The notes beneath the pieces were generated by a model that saw nothing but the letters and a program-made list of their open reading frames with translations, was not told where the DNA came from and made no database searches. Below are positions 7,136 to 17,056 of a stretch of DNA of 64,000 bases, piece by piece. Position numbers and translations under genes: made by a program. How positions within the stretch are numbered: the stretch's first letter is position 1; each line of letters starts with the position of its first letter. Origin of the DNA: Planktothrix sp. FACHB-1365 (GTDB lineage: Bacteria; Cyanobacteriota; Cyanobacteriia; Cyanobacteriales; Microcoleaceae); contig NZ_JACJSC010000025.1 of the NCBI RefSeq assembly GCF_014697575.1, positions 1-64,000 on the forward strand, given 5' to 3'.

Positions 7136-7647
7136 CGCTCAATCCTTCTGATAAAATTAGTTTGAATTATAAAGTATTGTAGTGAGTCCTTCAGGATTTT
7201 TAGCCCTGAAGGGCTTACTACAGGATTCTTAGCCCTGAAGGGCTTACTACATAAAATATAGTCTTATTGACTTTAAATGTTAAATAATGGGTTCTCCCTA
7301 GAAACAAGGGGAAAATATAATTTTATCGGAAACTACAACCTAAAATATACGGTTAGCCACAAACCCAAAAGCGATCGCAATTCCTACAGTAGTAAACATG
7401 AACAACAAAGGGCAAGCGTCCAAACCTGAAGTCCAACCGACCTAAAAAGGTTCGGTAAACACACCTTCAAGGAATGGACAAACCGCCCCCAGTATAGAGA
7501 TAAGCAATCGTATCTTAAAAACTGTATTGAAATTGGACTCGCCCCCTGATGCAGTTGGGTTGAGGAGTAGTCCAGAAGTCGTATCAAGACGGCTGATCTC
7601 AAACAGAACCTAACTTTTTTTGTCGTAAACGGAGAACTATAAACCTT
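7136..7647. other. 512-bp non-coding region upstream of dnaK
   Basis: It holds a family A repeat (7179-7250) and then about 400 bp without a convincing gene. I looked for a CIRCE inverted repeat (TTAGCACTC-N9-GAGTGCTAA) in front of dnaK and did not see one. The long leader may carry heat-responsive control, but no element can be named. Confidence 0.6.
7179..7250. repeat. Palindromic repeat family A, copy 5, with one extra 3' half-unit
   Basis: The core is 7179-7221 (outer arms GTAGTGAG/CTTACTAC, with the inner hairpin changed to AGCCCTGAAGGGCT). A second 29-bp half-unit ending in CTTACTAC follows at 7222-7250. The change A-to-G in the hairpin loop is shared by both halves, so the expansion happened locally. 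Confidence 0.85.
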
Positions 7648-9552
7648 ATGGGAAAAGTAGTCGGAATTGACTTAGGAACCACTAACTCTTGCGTCGCCGT
7701 GATGGAAGGGGGCAAACCCACTGTTATTGCTAATGCTGAAGGGTTACGCACCACACCTTCCGTTGTTGCATTTGCTAAAAATGGCGACCAACTGGTAGGT
7801 CAAATTGCCAAACGTCAGTCCGTGATGAACCCCGAAAACACATTTTATTCTGTGAAACGGTTCATCGGACGTAAATCAGAAGAAGTCAACAACGAATCTA
7901 AAGAAGTTTCTTATAAAGTGCTGCGTGATAGCAGTGGTAATGTTAAATTAGATTGCCCTGCTCGCAACAAACAATTTGCGCCTGAAGAAATCTCTGCCCA
8001 AGTGCTGAGAAAACTGATTGATGATGCCAGCAAATATTTAGGCGAAACTGTTAAAGAAGCTGTTATTACTGTTCCCGCCTATTTTAACGACTCCCAACGT
8101 CAAGCCACTAAAGACGCGGGTAAAATTGCCGGAATTGAAGTTAAACGGATTATTAACGAACCGACGGCGGCTTCTTTAGCTTATGGTTTAGAACAAAAAA
8201 GTAACGAAACCATTCTGGTTTTTGACTTAGGAGGCGGTACGTTTGACGTCTCAATTTTAGAAGTTGGCGATGGCGTTTTTGAAGTATTAGCCACTTCTGG
8301 AGATACTCACCTGGGAGGAGATGACTTCGATAAAAAAATCGTTGACTATCTCGCCGAAGAATTCCAGAAAAGTGAAGGGGTTGACCTTCGCAAAGATAAA
8401 CAAGCACTGCAACGGTTAACGGAAGCGTCTGAAAAAGCTAAACAAGAACTTTCCAGCGTGACCCAAACGGAAATTAACCTACCGTTTATTACCGCCACCC
8501 AAGATGGGCCAAAACATCTGGATATGACCCTAACGCGGGCAAAATTTGAACAATTATGTTCTGATTTAATTGACCGTTGTTTGACTCCCGTTGAGAAAGC
8601 CATCAGTGATTCTAAACTCAAGAAGTCGGATATTGATGAAGTGGTGTTAGTGGGAGGGTCTACCCGCATTCCTGCTATTCAAAAGTTAGTTCGCGATGCT
8701 CTGGGTAAAGAACCTAACCAAACCGTTAACCCGGATGAAGTTGTGGCGTTAGGGGCTGCTATTCAAGCGGGGGTCTTAGCGGGTGAAGTTAAAGATATCC
8801 TGCTCTTAGACGTTACGCCACTGTCTCTGGGTGTGGAAACCCTGGGTGGAGTGATGACGAAGATTATTCCTCGCAACACCACCATTCCGACCAAAAAATC
8901 CGAAGTGTTCTCCACTGCGGTTGATGGTCAAACCAACGTTGAAATCCATGTTCTCCAAGGAGAACGGGAAATGTCCAACGATAACAAGAGTTTGGGAACC
9001 TTCCGCCTCGATGGAATTCCCCCAGCGCCGCGCGGTGTTCCTCAAATTGAAGTCACCTTTGATATCGATGCGAACGGGATTTTGAACGTTACGGCTAAAG
9101 ACCGAGGAACGGGTAAAGAACAGTCTATCAGTATTACGGGCGCTTCTACCCTCCCCGATGATGAAGTACAACGGATGGTGCGGGAAGCCGAACAAAATGC
9201 CGCCACCGACAAAGAACGTCGGGAACGCATTGAACGCAAAAACCAAGCCGATACCCTGTCTTATCAAGCGGAAAAACAACTCAACGAACTGGGTGATAAG
9301 GTTCCCGAAGCGGATAAGACCAAGATTGAAGGGATGGTGAAGGAACTGCGGGAAGCCATCGCTCAAGATGATGATGATAAGATCAAAACCCTAACCACAG
9401 ATTTACAACAAGCGTTATTTGCGGTGGGCTCTAGCATCTATCAACAAGCAGGTGGTGGAGCGCCGGAAAACGGTGGCCCTAGTGGCGGCGGTTCTACCCC
9501 TCCCAGTGGTGGCGATGACGTGATTGATGCGGATTTCACTGAATCTAAATAA
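7648..9552 (+). CDS. dnaK: Molecular chaperone DnaK (Hsp70)
   Basis: ATP-dependent chaperone that binds unfolded segments with DnaJ and GrpE. It is 634 residues, the usual length. The nucleotide-binding domain starts [17 protein letters not shown] and has [30 protein letters not shown] and [15 protein letters not shown]. The substrate domain includes [28 protein letters not shown]. The Gly-rich tail ends [12 protein letters not shown], close to the canonical DnaK ending. The ATG at 7648 follows GGAG. No dnaJ or grpE is adjacent, as is normal for cyanobacteria, which have several dnaK genes. Which paralogue this is (DnaK2-like is my guess) would need a tree. Confidence 0.98.
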   Translation: MGKVVGIDLGTTNSCVAVMEGGKPTVIANAEGLRTTPSVVAFAKNGDQLVGQIAKRQSVMNPENTFYSVKRFIGRKSEEVNNESKEVSYKVLRDSSGNVKLDCPARNKQFAPEEISAQVLRKLIDDASKYLGETVKEAVITVPAYFNDSQRQATKDAGKIAGIEVKRIINEPTAASLAYGLEQKSNETILVFDLGGGTFDVSILEVGDGVFEVLATSGDTHLGGDDFDKKIVDYLAEEFQKSEGVDLRKDKQALQRLTEASEKAKQELSSVTQTEINLPFITATQDGPKHLDMTLTRAKFEQLCSDLIDRCLTPVEKAISDSKLKKSDIDEVVLVGGSTRIPAIQKLVRDALGKEPNQTVNPDEVVALGAAIQAGVLAGEVKDILLLDVTPLSLGVETLGGVMTKIIPRNTTIPTKKSEVFSTAVDGQTNVEIHVLQGEREMSNDNKSLGTFRLDGIPPAPRGVPQIEVTFDIDANGILNVTAKDRGTGKEQSISITGASTLPDDEVQRMVREAEQNAATDKERRERIERKNQADTLSYQAEKQLNELGDKVPEADKTKIEGMVKELREAIAQDDDDKIKTLTTDLQQALFAVGSSIYQQAGGGAPENGGPSGGGSTPPSGGDDVIDADFTESK

Positions 9553-9577
9553 CCTGATTATGGTGTTTTAGCACTTT

Positions 9578-9612
9578 AATACTCCCCTGATAAAATAGGG
9601 GAGTATTTTTAT
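9578..9612 (+). terminator. Rho-independent terminator after dnaK
   Basis: The 11-bp arms AATACTCCCCT (9578-9588) and AGGGGAGTATT (9597-9607) enclose an 8-nt loop and are followed by a T-run. The convergent gene's stop lies inside its 3' edge. Confidence 0.85.
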
Positions 9613-11138
9613 TCCTTAGAATTCATCTTTTCTTCTGTTTGCTCAACAATTGGAGTTCCTGGTTTAATTGGGGTATCAGGAGGCGGAATTACAACTGTAT
9701 CACCCACTTTTAAACCGGATTTAATTTCTACTTGAGTTAACCCTTTTAATCCCAAGGTAACGGGTTGTTTTTGGGCTTGATTATTTGAGTCTAATTTCCA
9801 CACAAAGGGGGAATCATCTGGGGATTGAATGAGTTCTGTATTCAAAATAATCACGTTTTTTCGTTCTTCTAAAATAATTTCTACACTCACAGGACTTCCG
9901 GGTATTAAGACTCCGGTGGGTTGGTCTAATTGTACGGTTGCAGGAACCGTAGCTTGACCTGATGAACTGTTGGATTGATTATTGCTACTTTCTGGGGTTG
10001 TAGCTTGTAAATTAACGTGTTTAACTCGTCCTTGAAAGGGTTTAGAATTAGGGCCGATAATCGTAATTCGTGCCATTTGATTGGGTTGAACTTGGCTGGC
10101 GTTTAGAGTCGATAACTGAAGCTGAACCAGTTCTTGACGGGGATCTCCCAAGGTAATTAAATCATCTCTAAGGTTGACACCATCTCCTGATTTTACCTGA
10201 ATATTTAGCACCATTCCATCTAGGGGAGACGTGACAATATTGTTCTGTAATTTTAACGCTTGTTCTTGATAGTCAATTTTTAAAAGATTCAGTTGACTCA
10301 AACTTTGTTGTAAGTCGGATTGAGATTGTTGAAGTGCAATTTCAGACTCTAATATTTGATTGGTAATTGTATTTTGAATAGGAATAAATTCCGTTTGTTC
10401 AGTATTTAATTTGGAAATAGAATTTTTTAAGTTTAATTCAGCATCCCTTAAACCCGCTTGTTTAGCACGAATAACAGCTTTTTGAGTATCGACCTCTTTT
10501 TCAGCAATAAATCCCCGTTCTAACAGAATATTTAATTTATTTAATTCTGCCTCAGCAGCAGCTAAATCTGCCTGAGCTTCAGTCACTCTTTGTTTTTGAC
10601 GATCTACCTCAGCTTGAGATTGCTGAATTTTAAGTTTTTGAGTGATTTCTTTAGATTGAATTTCCTGTTGATATTGTTCTAAATCATCTTTATACTTGAG
10701 TTTTGCAAGTTTTAATTTAGTTTTTGCTTCTTCTACTTTTTGGCGATCGCGCTCAATTAGGAGTTCGTGCTTTTGAATCTCTAACTGTCTTTTTTTTAAT
10801 GCAGTTTCTCCTTCTATAAATCTTAACCGGATTAAAGGTTGACCCGAAACAATGCGATCGCCCACCTTGACAAATACCTGATCAACCGCACTCTCCTGGG
10901 GGGATTTAATCGTGCGTTGTCCCCCTAATTCAACGGTTCCCCCTTCATTGATTTTATTATCAACAATTCCTAATTCTACTTTCTGTAATCCTGCGGTTAT
11001 GGGTTCTTCAGAACGGTTTTGTAGTTTATAATACAAACTAGCGGCTCCGAAACTGGCTCCTGTAAATAGGGTCGCAACAATGAGCCATTTAATTCCCCGT
11101 TGATAGGCTGCTTTGGCTTGATAATCTAGGCTTGACAC
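9609..11138 (-). CDS. HlyD/RND-type periplasmic adaptor (membrane fusion protein)
   Basis: Links an inner-membrane exporter to the outer membrane. It has one N-terminal membrane helix (IKWLIVATLFTGASFGAASLYY, about residues 15-37), a lipoyl-like half (VDQVFVKVGDRIVSGQPLIRL), a long coiled-coil hairpin rich in Gln/Lys/Glu (about 110-290), the second lipoyl half (IVTSPLDGMVLNIQVKSGDGV) and beta-barrel segments. At 509 residues it resembles DevB-type adaptors of cyanobacteria that work with DevCA ABC exporters, but no devC or devA lies next to it. The start is a GTG with AGGAGG about 13 bases upstream, a rather long spacing, so a slightly different start is possible. Confidence 0.9.
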   Translation of the reverse strand: MSSLDYQAKAAYQRGIKWLIVATLFTGASFGAASLYYKLQNRSEEPITAGLQKVELGIVDNKINEGGTVELGGQRTIKSPQESAVDQVFVKVGDRIVSGQPLIRLRFIEGETALKKRQLEIQKHELLIERDRQKVEEAKTKLKLAKLKYKDDLEQYQQEIQSKEITQKLKIQQSQAEVDRQKQRVTEAQADLAAAEAELNKLNILLERGFIAEKEVDTQKAVIRAKQAGLRDAELNLKNSISKLNTEQTEFIPIQNTITNQILESEIALQQSQSDLQQSLSQLNLLKIDYQEQALKLQNNIVTSPLDGMVLNIQVKSGDGVNLRDDLITLGDPRQELVQLQLSTLNASQVQPNQMARITIIGPNSKPFQGRVKHVNLQATTPESSNNQSNSSSGQATVPATVQLDQPTGVLIPGSPVSVEIILEERKNVIILNTELIQSPDDSPFVWKLDSNNQAQKQPVTLGLKGLTQVEIKSGLKVGDTVVIPPPDTPIKPGTPIVEQTEEKMNSKE

Positions 11139-11410
11139 GGGTTTTCAATATCCTCCTGGAACTTAAAATCATAGGGGTTGGCTCTCAAGTTTAGGGTTTT
11201 GGCTCGATCTTCCTCCATTATGAATCCTAGATTAATTTATTTTTTGTATTATGAAGTTTTATATTCTTTAACAAATTGATTATAACATAGTAGAGAGCCA
11301 ATTTTTTGTAAGCTAAAATTAAAATATGGGGATTATCAAATCTCACCAGAAATATCTATTTTATACATTTTCTCGTGCTAAGGATTAGAGAATCTAAGGG
11401 AGCAATCAAA

Positions 11411-11818
11411 ATGTACACATCTACAAAACCCCAAACTACAATTCTCGCTGTTGATGATAGCATTCCTATGCAAAAATTGATTAAAAAAATTTTGGAAAAG
11501 CACTATCATCTGATTGTGGCTAACAATATCATAGAAGCTCTAACTGTACTTCACCAAGAATCTATTGATTTAATGCTTTTAGATATTTCCATGCCCGGTA
11601 TTGATGGTTTAGAATTGTGTCGCCTGTTACGGGGTTTACCTTATTTTAATCACTTACCCATCGTTATGTTAACAGCCCGTGATCAAATTCAAGATCAAGT
11701 CAAAGGAAGATTATCGGGAGCGACGGACTATTTAACCAAGCCCTTCTGTGAAGATAAACTCATCCATACTATTGACCAGCTTTTGAATGGAAGGCTCAGT
11801 TTACAATCTACCCGGTAA
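11411..11818 (+). CDS. Single-domain response regulator (CheY-like)
   Basis: A stand-alone receiver domain of 135 residues: acidic pair VDDS, phosphoacceptor Asp in LMLLDISMPGIDGLELC, Thr in VMLTARD and the conserved Lys in LTKPF. It has no output domain. I place the start at the ATG at 11411, preceded by GGGAG; a GTG at 11375 would add 12 unlikely residues. A strong hairpin terminator follows, and the large histidine kinase downstream is a likely partner by position. Confidence 0.93.
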   Translation: MYTSTKPQTTILAVDDSIPMQKLIKKILEKHYHLIVANNIIEALTVLHQESIDLMLLDISMPGIDGLELCRLLRGLPYFNHLPIVMLTARDQIQDQVKGRLSGATDYLTKPFCEDKLIHTIDQLLNGRLSLQSTR

Positions 11819-11866
11819 TCGGTTTAAAAAAGTCCAATTAATAAATATAACATTGAAGAGTCAGAT

Positions 11867-11900
11867 AACCTAAAGAAACGATATAATTTCTTTAGGTTTT
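11867..11900 (+). terminator. Rho-independent terminator after the response regulator
   Basis: The 12-bp arms AACCTAAAGAAA and TTTCTTTAGGTT enclose an 8-nt loop and are followed by TT. It lies between the receiver gene and the kinase gene, so the two need not be cotranscribed through to the end. Confidence 0.7.
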
Positions 11901-11916
11901 CAGACACACCTTAACA

Positions 11917-14679
11917 ATGACAAGCATAATTCGGCAGGGCGAAAAGAAACGAGCTAATCTGCAACAAATCGCCAGTCATTTACCAGGAGTCATTTATCAG
12001 TTGTTACTACGCCCTGATGGTTCTACTGAGTATTTATACATTAGTCCCAGTTGCCAACAAATTTATGAGCGCAAACCCGATGAAATTCAGCGCAATTCTA
12101 CTTTAATGTGGGGATGGATTGATGATCCCGAACAACAGGATTTTATTCAATCTCTTTTGGCTTCCGCCCAGAATTTAACACCTTGGCAACGACAATGGCA
12201 ATATCAAACTCCATCCGGGAAAACCAAATATTTATCGGCAATTGCCCACCCTCGCCCTCAACCCAATGGCGACATGATTTGGGATGGATTAATTGTAGAA
12301 AATACACCCCCTGCATCTTCTCAAGAGTGTTGCCATTGCCTTCCTAAAACTTGTGAAATTGACCGACTGAAATCTAATCAAAATCGGCAAATTTTACCTA
12401 ATCACAACAAAGCTAAAATAGTTTTAGAAGAACAAGAAGAATTTTTATATAATATTTATAATGGCGTAGAACACGTTATTTTTGTTGTAGCCGTCATTAA
12501 TGAAGCAGAATTTCGATGTTTAGGTTGGAATCCTAAAACCGAAAAAATCACGGGGATAAAATCTGCTGAAGTTTATGGAAAAAGCTTTTGTGAAATTTTA
12601 GGTTCACTGGAAGGAGAGAAAGTCTTAAACCATTATCGAGATTGTGTTCAAGCTAAAACCTCAATTCAATATGAGGAAGAAATATATTTTGAGGGCAGGC
12701 AAACCTTTTCTTTAACCACCCTTAATCCGATTTTAGATTCCCAAGGAAAAGTCTATCGAATTATTGGTACGTCCGTTGATATTACCCCCCGCAAAAAAGC
12801 AGAACTAGCATTACAAGAGTCACAAATTCGGTTTAAACGATTAGCCGAAAATGTACCCGGTGTTACCTATCAATATCATCAATATAATCATCAAGGACAA
12901 GGCCATTTTACCTATTTAAGCCCTAAATGTTTAGAGTTAACTGAAATTAAGCCAGAAGTCATTATAAAAAATGCTGATTTTCTTTGGAAATTAATTCACC
13001 CTGATGATGTTAATAGCTTTGTGGATTCCATGGCTGAAGCCGTAGATACAGGAAAACCTTGGCAACATCAATACCGTTTAATTACGCCTTCTGGTAAACT
13101 CAAATGGATTCAAGCCGGAGGAAGTTTAGGGAAGCAACCTGATGGCTCAATTGTTTGGGATGGTTTACTATTAGATATTAGCGATCGCAAACAAGCGGAA
13201 GAAGCATGGCAAAATTCCGAAAAGCAACTGCGAGAATTAGCCGAACGCGAAAAAATTCAAAACTGTATTGCCAATTTAATTCGTAATTCCCTAGATTGGA
13301 ATAAAATTTTAGAGACAACAGTACAAGAAATTCGGCAACTTTTAAAAATTGATCGATGTTATTTTGTCGGATATCGTGCTGAATTAAATCCCCCCGAATG
13401 GGAAATTCTAAAAGAATCAAAAGCTGACTGTTTAGTCAGTATTTCTGAACTTTATCCAGGGAATGCTTTACACCCGATTAGTGATATTGTGTTACAGGGA
13501 AATATTATCCAAATTGATCAAGTTATTAGCTATAATATTCCCGCAATTCGCAATTTTTTAATGGTTTTAGAATTAGAATCCGTTTTAATTTTTCCTCTGC
13601 AAATTCAATCCGGGGAAATGGGAGCATTAGTCTTAGCCCACTGTCAAGAACCTCGTCCCTGGAAACCTCAAGAAGTGGAACTTTTGCAGTCTGTCATTAA
13701 TCAGTTAGAGATTGCGATTAATCAAGCAAAACTCTATACAGAATCCCAACAATCTGCCCACATTGCTACTGCCAAAACCCAAGAATTAGAACAAACCCTT
13801 TCTCAACTCCAACAAGCTCAAATTCAATTAATTCAATCTGAAAAAATGTCTAGCTTAGGACAAATGGTAGCGGGAATTGCCCACGAAATTAATAACCCAG
13901 TTAGCTTTATTTTTGGAAATCTAACTTATGCTCAAGAATATCTGGATGATTTATTTTCTGTGATTGAACTTTATCAAAACTATTATCCCCAGCCTCCCTC
14001 GGAAATCCAAGAAAAATTAGAGGACGTTGAACTGGATTTTATTGCTGAGGATCTCCCTCGGTTATTGAATTCTATGAAAACGGGTGCAGAACGGATTCGA
14101 GATATTGTTAAATCATTAAGAATTTTCTCTCGTTTAGATGAAGCAGAATTAAAAGATATTGATTTACATGAAACCTTAGATAGTACCTTAATGTTATTAG
14201 AAAGTCGTTTAAAAGAACAACCCCATCATCCCGCCATTCAAGTGATTAAACAATATGGGATTTTACCTCGGATTGAATGTTATGCAGGAGAACTCAATCA
14301 AGTCTTGATGAATTTATTAACGAATGCCATTGATGCGATTGAACAACGCAATAAAAAACATTCATTTGAAGATATTATAGCTGATCCCGGAATCATTTGG
14401 ATCACAACGTTATTAACCGATTCCCATCAAGTCCAAATTCGGATTGCAGATAACGGAATTGGGATGACAGCCGATGTTTTAGCTAAAATTTTTGATCCGT
14501 TTTTTACGACTAAAGATGTCGGGTTAGGAACAGGTTTAGGACTACCTACCAGTTATAAAATTATTGTTGAAAAACATGGAGGTCACTTATCTTGTATTTC
14601 AGAAATTGGGCTAGGGACAGAAATTATCATAGAGATTCCGAAACAACAACCCATCGGTCACTATAGCGCTACGCACTAG
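11917..14679 (+). CDS. PAS-PAS-PAS-GAF sensor histidine kinase
   Basis: A 920-residue soluble sensor kinase with no membrane segment. PAS domains lie at about residues 15-130 ([23 protein letters not shown]), 180-295 and 305-430 ([10 protein letters not shown]...[18 protein letters not shown]). A GAF domain is at about 445-610. A short coiled coil leads to the kinase core: phosphoacceptor His in [15 protein letters not shown] (about 655), N-box [12 protein letters not shown], and G-boxes DNGIGM and [12 protein letters not shown]. The kinase core resembles that of the REC-kinase at 33450, a cyanobacterial subtype. The GAF lacks the Cys-His chromophore motif, so it is probably not bilin-binding. 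The ligand is unknown. No clear ribosome site precedes the ATG. Confidence 0.93.
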   Translation: MTSIIRQGEKKRANLQQIASHLPGVIYQLLLRPDGSTEYLYISPSCQQIYERKPDEIQRNSTLMWGWIDDPEQQDFIQSLLASAQNLTPWQRQWQYQTPSGKTKYLSAIAHPRPQPNGDMIWDGLIVENTPPASSQECCHCLPKTCEIDRLKSNQNRQILPNHNKAKIVLEEQEEFLYNIYNGVEHVIFVVAVINEAEFRCLGWNPKTEKITGIKSAEVYGKSFCEILGSLEGEKVLNHYRDCVQAKTSIQYEEEIYFEGRQTFSLTTLNPILDSQGKVYRIIGTSVDITPRKKAELALQESQIRFKRLAENVPGVTYQYHQYNHQGQGHFTYLSPKCLELTEIKPEVIIKNADFLWKLIHPDDVNSFVDSMAEAVDTGKPWQHQYRLITPSGKLKWIQAGGSLGKQPDGSIVWDGLLLDISDRKQAEEAWQNSEKQLRELAEREKIQNCIANLIRNSLDWNKILETTVQEIRQLLKIDRCYFVGYRAELNPPEWEILKESKADCLVSISELYPGNALHPISDIVLQGNIIQIDQVISYNIPAIRNFLMVLELESVLIFPLQIQSGEMGALVLAHCQEPRPWKPQEVELLQSVINQLEIAINQAKLYTESQQSAHIATAKTQELEQTLSQLQQAQIQLIQSEKMSSLGQMVAGIAHEINNPVSFIFGNLTYAQEYLDDLFSVIELYQNYYPQPPSEIQEKLEDVELDFIAEDLPRLLNSMKTGAERIRDIVKSLRIFSRLDEAELKDIDLHETLDSTLMLLESRLKEQPHHPAIQVIKQYGILPRIECYAGELNQVLMNLLTNAIDAIEQRNKKHSFEDIIADPGIIWITTLLTDSHQVQIRIADNGIGMTADVLAKIFDPFFTTKDVGLGTGLGLPTSYKIIVEKHGGHLSCISEIGLGTEIIIEIPKQQPIGHYSATH

Positions 14680-14706
14680 GGAACAGGGAACAGGGAACAG
14701 GGAACA
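14679..14706. repeat. Heptanucleotide repeat, four GGGAACA units
   Basis: Four perfect GGGAACA copies begin on the last base of the histidine kinase stop codon. They belong to the short tandemly repeated repetitive (STRR) heptamers described from cyanobacteria. Confidence 0.9.
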
Positions 14707-14715
14707 GAGACGAAA

Positions 14716-14751
14716 ATAAAAAAGTAGGGATAAAACACGTCTTATCCCTAC
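14716..14751 (-). terminator. Rho-independent terminator of the SH3-domain gene
   Basis: On the minus strand the 10-bp arms GTAGGGATAA and TTATCCCTAC are followed by a T-rich tail (CTTTTTTATTTT). It sits just past the stop of the leftward gene at 14787. Confidence 0.8.
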
Positions 14752-14786
14752 CCATGAATTTAGATATTTGTTAACTGTTAACCTGA

Positions 14787-15266
14787 TCAAGCGGAACATC
14801 CCTCTGGAGTATAAAGTTTTAAATATTTCCCCGAAATCCAACCATAGGCTTTTTTCTCATCATTGAGTGGTTTCGCTAACCACCATAATTCTTGATTGTA
14901 GGTACATTCAATTAATTCGACATCAACATGATTAGCAATTTGATAAATTACATTATTAGAATCAACATAAGGCGCGGAACGAACATTCAGTTTACTATCC
15001 GTTGATAGATTAACCGTTGCGAATTCTCTATCCGAGAAAACCACAGTAGCATGGGGTTTATACACATACCAAACCATACTTTTATCTTTTCCACTTCCTA
15101 AAGAGGCGACTAATGTAATTTTGTAATGATCTGAATTATAATCTTCATAATCTTGGATGATTAAGCGACTTCCCAAAGGGAAATTAATTTTTTGGGATTC
15201 TGTTAAGGTAGAAGAATCCACAGGACGTAATTTTAATAAAGTGGTATGGGTAATAATTAATCGCAT
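14787..15266 (-). CDS. SH3b-domain protein of unknown function
   Basis: A 159-residue protein without a signal peptide. The C-terminal half (about 85-150) matches bacterial SH3b: KLNVRSAPYVDSNNVIYQI, then VELIECTYNQELWWLAK and YGWISGKYLKLY. The N-terminal half (TTLLKLRPVDSSTLTESQKINFPLGSRL) looks like a second, diverged SH3-like unit of a kind seen with N-acetylmuramoyl hydrolases. It may bind peptides or glycans, but there is no catalytic domain and no exported leader, so its role is open. Confidence 0.8.
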   Translation of the reverse strand: MRLIITHTTLLKLRPVDSSTLTESQKINFPLGSRLIIQDYEDYNSDHYKITLVASLGSGKDKSMVWYVYKPHATVVFSDREFATVNLSTDSKLNVRSAPYVDSNNVIYQIANHVDVELIECTYNQELWWLAKPLNDEKKAYGWISGKYLKLYTPEGCSA

Positions 15267-15392
15267 TTTGGTTTCCGGTGTAATATAATCGTGACTTCAC
15301 CAACAATATCAGGAATTCAGGAGAATTTTCAGACTCAAGGGGGAACAGGGATAGGACGATGATTTTCCAGTTCCAGTCATAAACTAGAGATA

Positions 15393-15510
15393 TATAGCAA
15401 TAATCGTAGGGGCGAGGCGCGCCTCGCCCCTACACACTGAATTTGTACCCATTTTTTAGGGTTAATAATCTTGATCATTATGAGTGTACAATTCATTTAC
15501 AATTGCTATA
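15393..15510. mobile_element. Candidate small palindromic element (MITE-like)
   Basis: The 9-bp inverted ends TATAGCAAT (15393-15401) and ATTGCTATA (15502-15510) bound about 118 bp without coding potential. A perfect 28-bp palindrome sits near one end. The size and the inverted ends fit a miniature inverted-repeat element, but no target duplication is evident. Confidence 0.4.
15406..15433. repeat. Perfect 28-bp G+C-rich palindrome
   Basis: The arms GTAGGGGCGAGGCG and CGCCTCGCCCCTAC abut with no loop. It is much richer in G+C than its surroundings and is of a type recurrent in cyanobacterial spacers. Confidence 0.8.
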
Positions 15511-15515
15511 CAAAC

Positions 15516-16946
15516 TTAACTTACGGGTTTCCAGGTTCCATGAAATCCATTAGGAACAACACTGGGTAATCCTAACCGACATAAGGGTTCAGCATCTAAA
15601 TGTTCTGCATCAAAAACCCAAACTTCACTAGAATTTTGATGACCATCATAAACAACCGTTAACACCCATCCTTGTTGGGGGTTATCCTTATTGTGAACAA
15701 AAAGAGGTTCCATCGGATAACGATTTTCGCCTAAATTTGCTGCTTGTAACCTTTGGGTTTGAGGGTTAAATCGTGCAATAGAACCAAACATTTCCACCGC
15801 AGAATTAACTCCAGGTTGATGAATCGATAAATAGGTATAGTGCGCTTTTTTGCCAACCTCTTGCGGGGAAACGGTGGGAAATTCACAATGACGGTCTAAG
15901 AGTTCTTCTAATTGTAGGAGCTTACCCGTTTGGGGTTGTAAAACCATCCGCCATAACGTTGATATCGATAGGGTGTGAGTCTTTCCAGTAGCGACTTCTT
16001 TTAAATATTGATTGGTTTGAAAATCGGGAAAACGGGCAAAATCTACTATAACGGTTCCATCTCCCTCAACATAACCATTACTAAAATGCCACTGAAACCA
16101 AGGTTCGGTTTCAATTCGATTCACTAAGTTTAGGGTATGACGATCAATAATTAAAATTTGGGTAGGAGTTTTTTGAGGTTGCCATTGAAATGCTTCACTA
16201 AAAGGTTTTAACTGAAACAAAACAGGTAATAGGTTTAATCGTAAGGGAGGAATAACAACAATTAAATATTGACCCGCGAGGACAAAATCATGAATTAAAC
16301 AAATCCCATCTAAAGGAATTTTATTGTGTTGTATAATTTTTCCGGTGCGATCGCTTCGATATAACATTAACTGAGGTGCACCTGCCAAAACTTGCCCAAA
16401 ATTAAAAATATCTCCCGTTTCAGGATCAATTTTAGGATGGGCAGAATAGGGCATATTGTCGGTTAACTCGGTGAGGTTATCGAGTCCCAAAGTTTCTAAA
16501 GTTTGTAAATCTAACCCATGAGGTTGCCCTCCTTCCCACAAGGCTAATAATTTATCAGGTAAGGCTAAAACCGAAGTATTGGCGGCATTTTTTAACGGTT
16601 TGGTGAAGCGTTCCCAAAGGTTTCCACAAGGGGTCATTCCATAGCCCCCATACATTAAACGATTTTTCTGTTCTTCCTGTTGATAGCCTGCGGTTTTGAC
16701 ATAACGATAAACTCCCGTTGCGCCTGCGTTGGTGAAATGAACTGCTAAAATAGCCCCATCGCCATCAAACCAATGTCCCACTCGCCGTCCACCCCGTTCC
16801 AACCGTCCAGGGCCATTGCGATAGAGAGACCCCCTTAAACCAGAGGGGAGTTTTCCCGACAAAACGGGTAAGGGTGTGGGGGGAAATTCAGCCGCAGGGG
16901 TGGCAAACTGTTGTGACCAGGTGGGTTGAGGAGTTGTTTGTATCAT
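15516..16946 (-). CDS. Carotenoid oxygenase (apocarotenoid-cleaving type)
   Basis: Non-haem iron dioxygenase that splits a double bond of carotenoids or apocarotenals. It is about 476 residues. Four iron-ligand histidines can be assigned: PYSAHPKID, CLIHDFVLAG, FQWHFSNGY and PNGFHGTW at the extreme C-terminus. The N-terminus has LSGKLPSGLRGSLYRNGPGRLERGG and GHWFDGDGA, the family hallmarks. I chose the ATG of MIQTT at 16946; an ATG 21 bases upstream is possible. Closest in my memory are apocarotenoid 15,15'-oxygenases (retinal-forming), but substrate cannot be read from sequence. It stands alone. Confidence 0.93.
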   Translation of the reverse strand: MIQTTPQPTWSQQFATPAAEFPPTPLPVLSGKLPSGLRGSLYRNGPGRLERGGRRVGHWFDGDGAILAVHFTNAGATGVYRYVKTAGYQQEEQKNRLMYGGYGMTPCGNLWERFTKPLKNAANTSVLALPDKLLALWEGGQPHGLDLQTLETLGLDNLTELTDNMPYSAHPKIDPETGDIFNFGQVLAGAPQLMLYRSDRTGKIIQHNKIPLDGICLIHDFVLAGQYLIVVIPPLRLNLLPVLFQLKPFSEAFQWQPQKTPTQILIIDRHTLNLVNRIETEPWFQWHFSNGYVEGDGTVIVDFARFPDFQTNQYLKEVATGKTHTLSISTLWRMVLQPQTGKLLQLEELLDRHCEFPTVSPQEVGKKAHYTYLSIHQPGVNSAVEMFGSIARFNPQTQRLQAANLGENRYPMEPLFVHNKDNPQQGWVLTVVYDGHQNSSEVWVFDAEHLDAEPLCRLGLPSVVPNGFHGTWKPVS

Positions 16947-17056
16947 CACAATCACACCGGACAGCATCCGGTTAAAACTTTAGTTACACTCCGAATAATT
17001 GTCGCTGAATTTGCTAAAATCTACAGGATTGTCCTGATTATGTTTTGTAATTATCC

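Noticed and set aside
7384-7602. 72-codon minus-strand frame in front of dnaK
   Set aside because: Composition is not protein-like, there is no domain, and it occupies the dnaK leader.
7251-7647. CIRCE/HrcA operator in front of dnaK
   Set aside because: I looked for TTAGCACTC and GAGTGCTAA arms and did not see them in the leader.
8806-9366. 186-codon open frame antisense to dnaK
   Set aside because: It mirrors conserved codons of dnaK and has no ribosome site or recognisable domain. Long antisense frames are common over strongly coding genes; other antisense frames in dnaK (8153-8407, 8346-8669) were dropped for the same reason.
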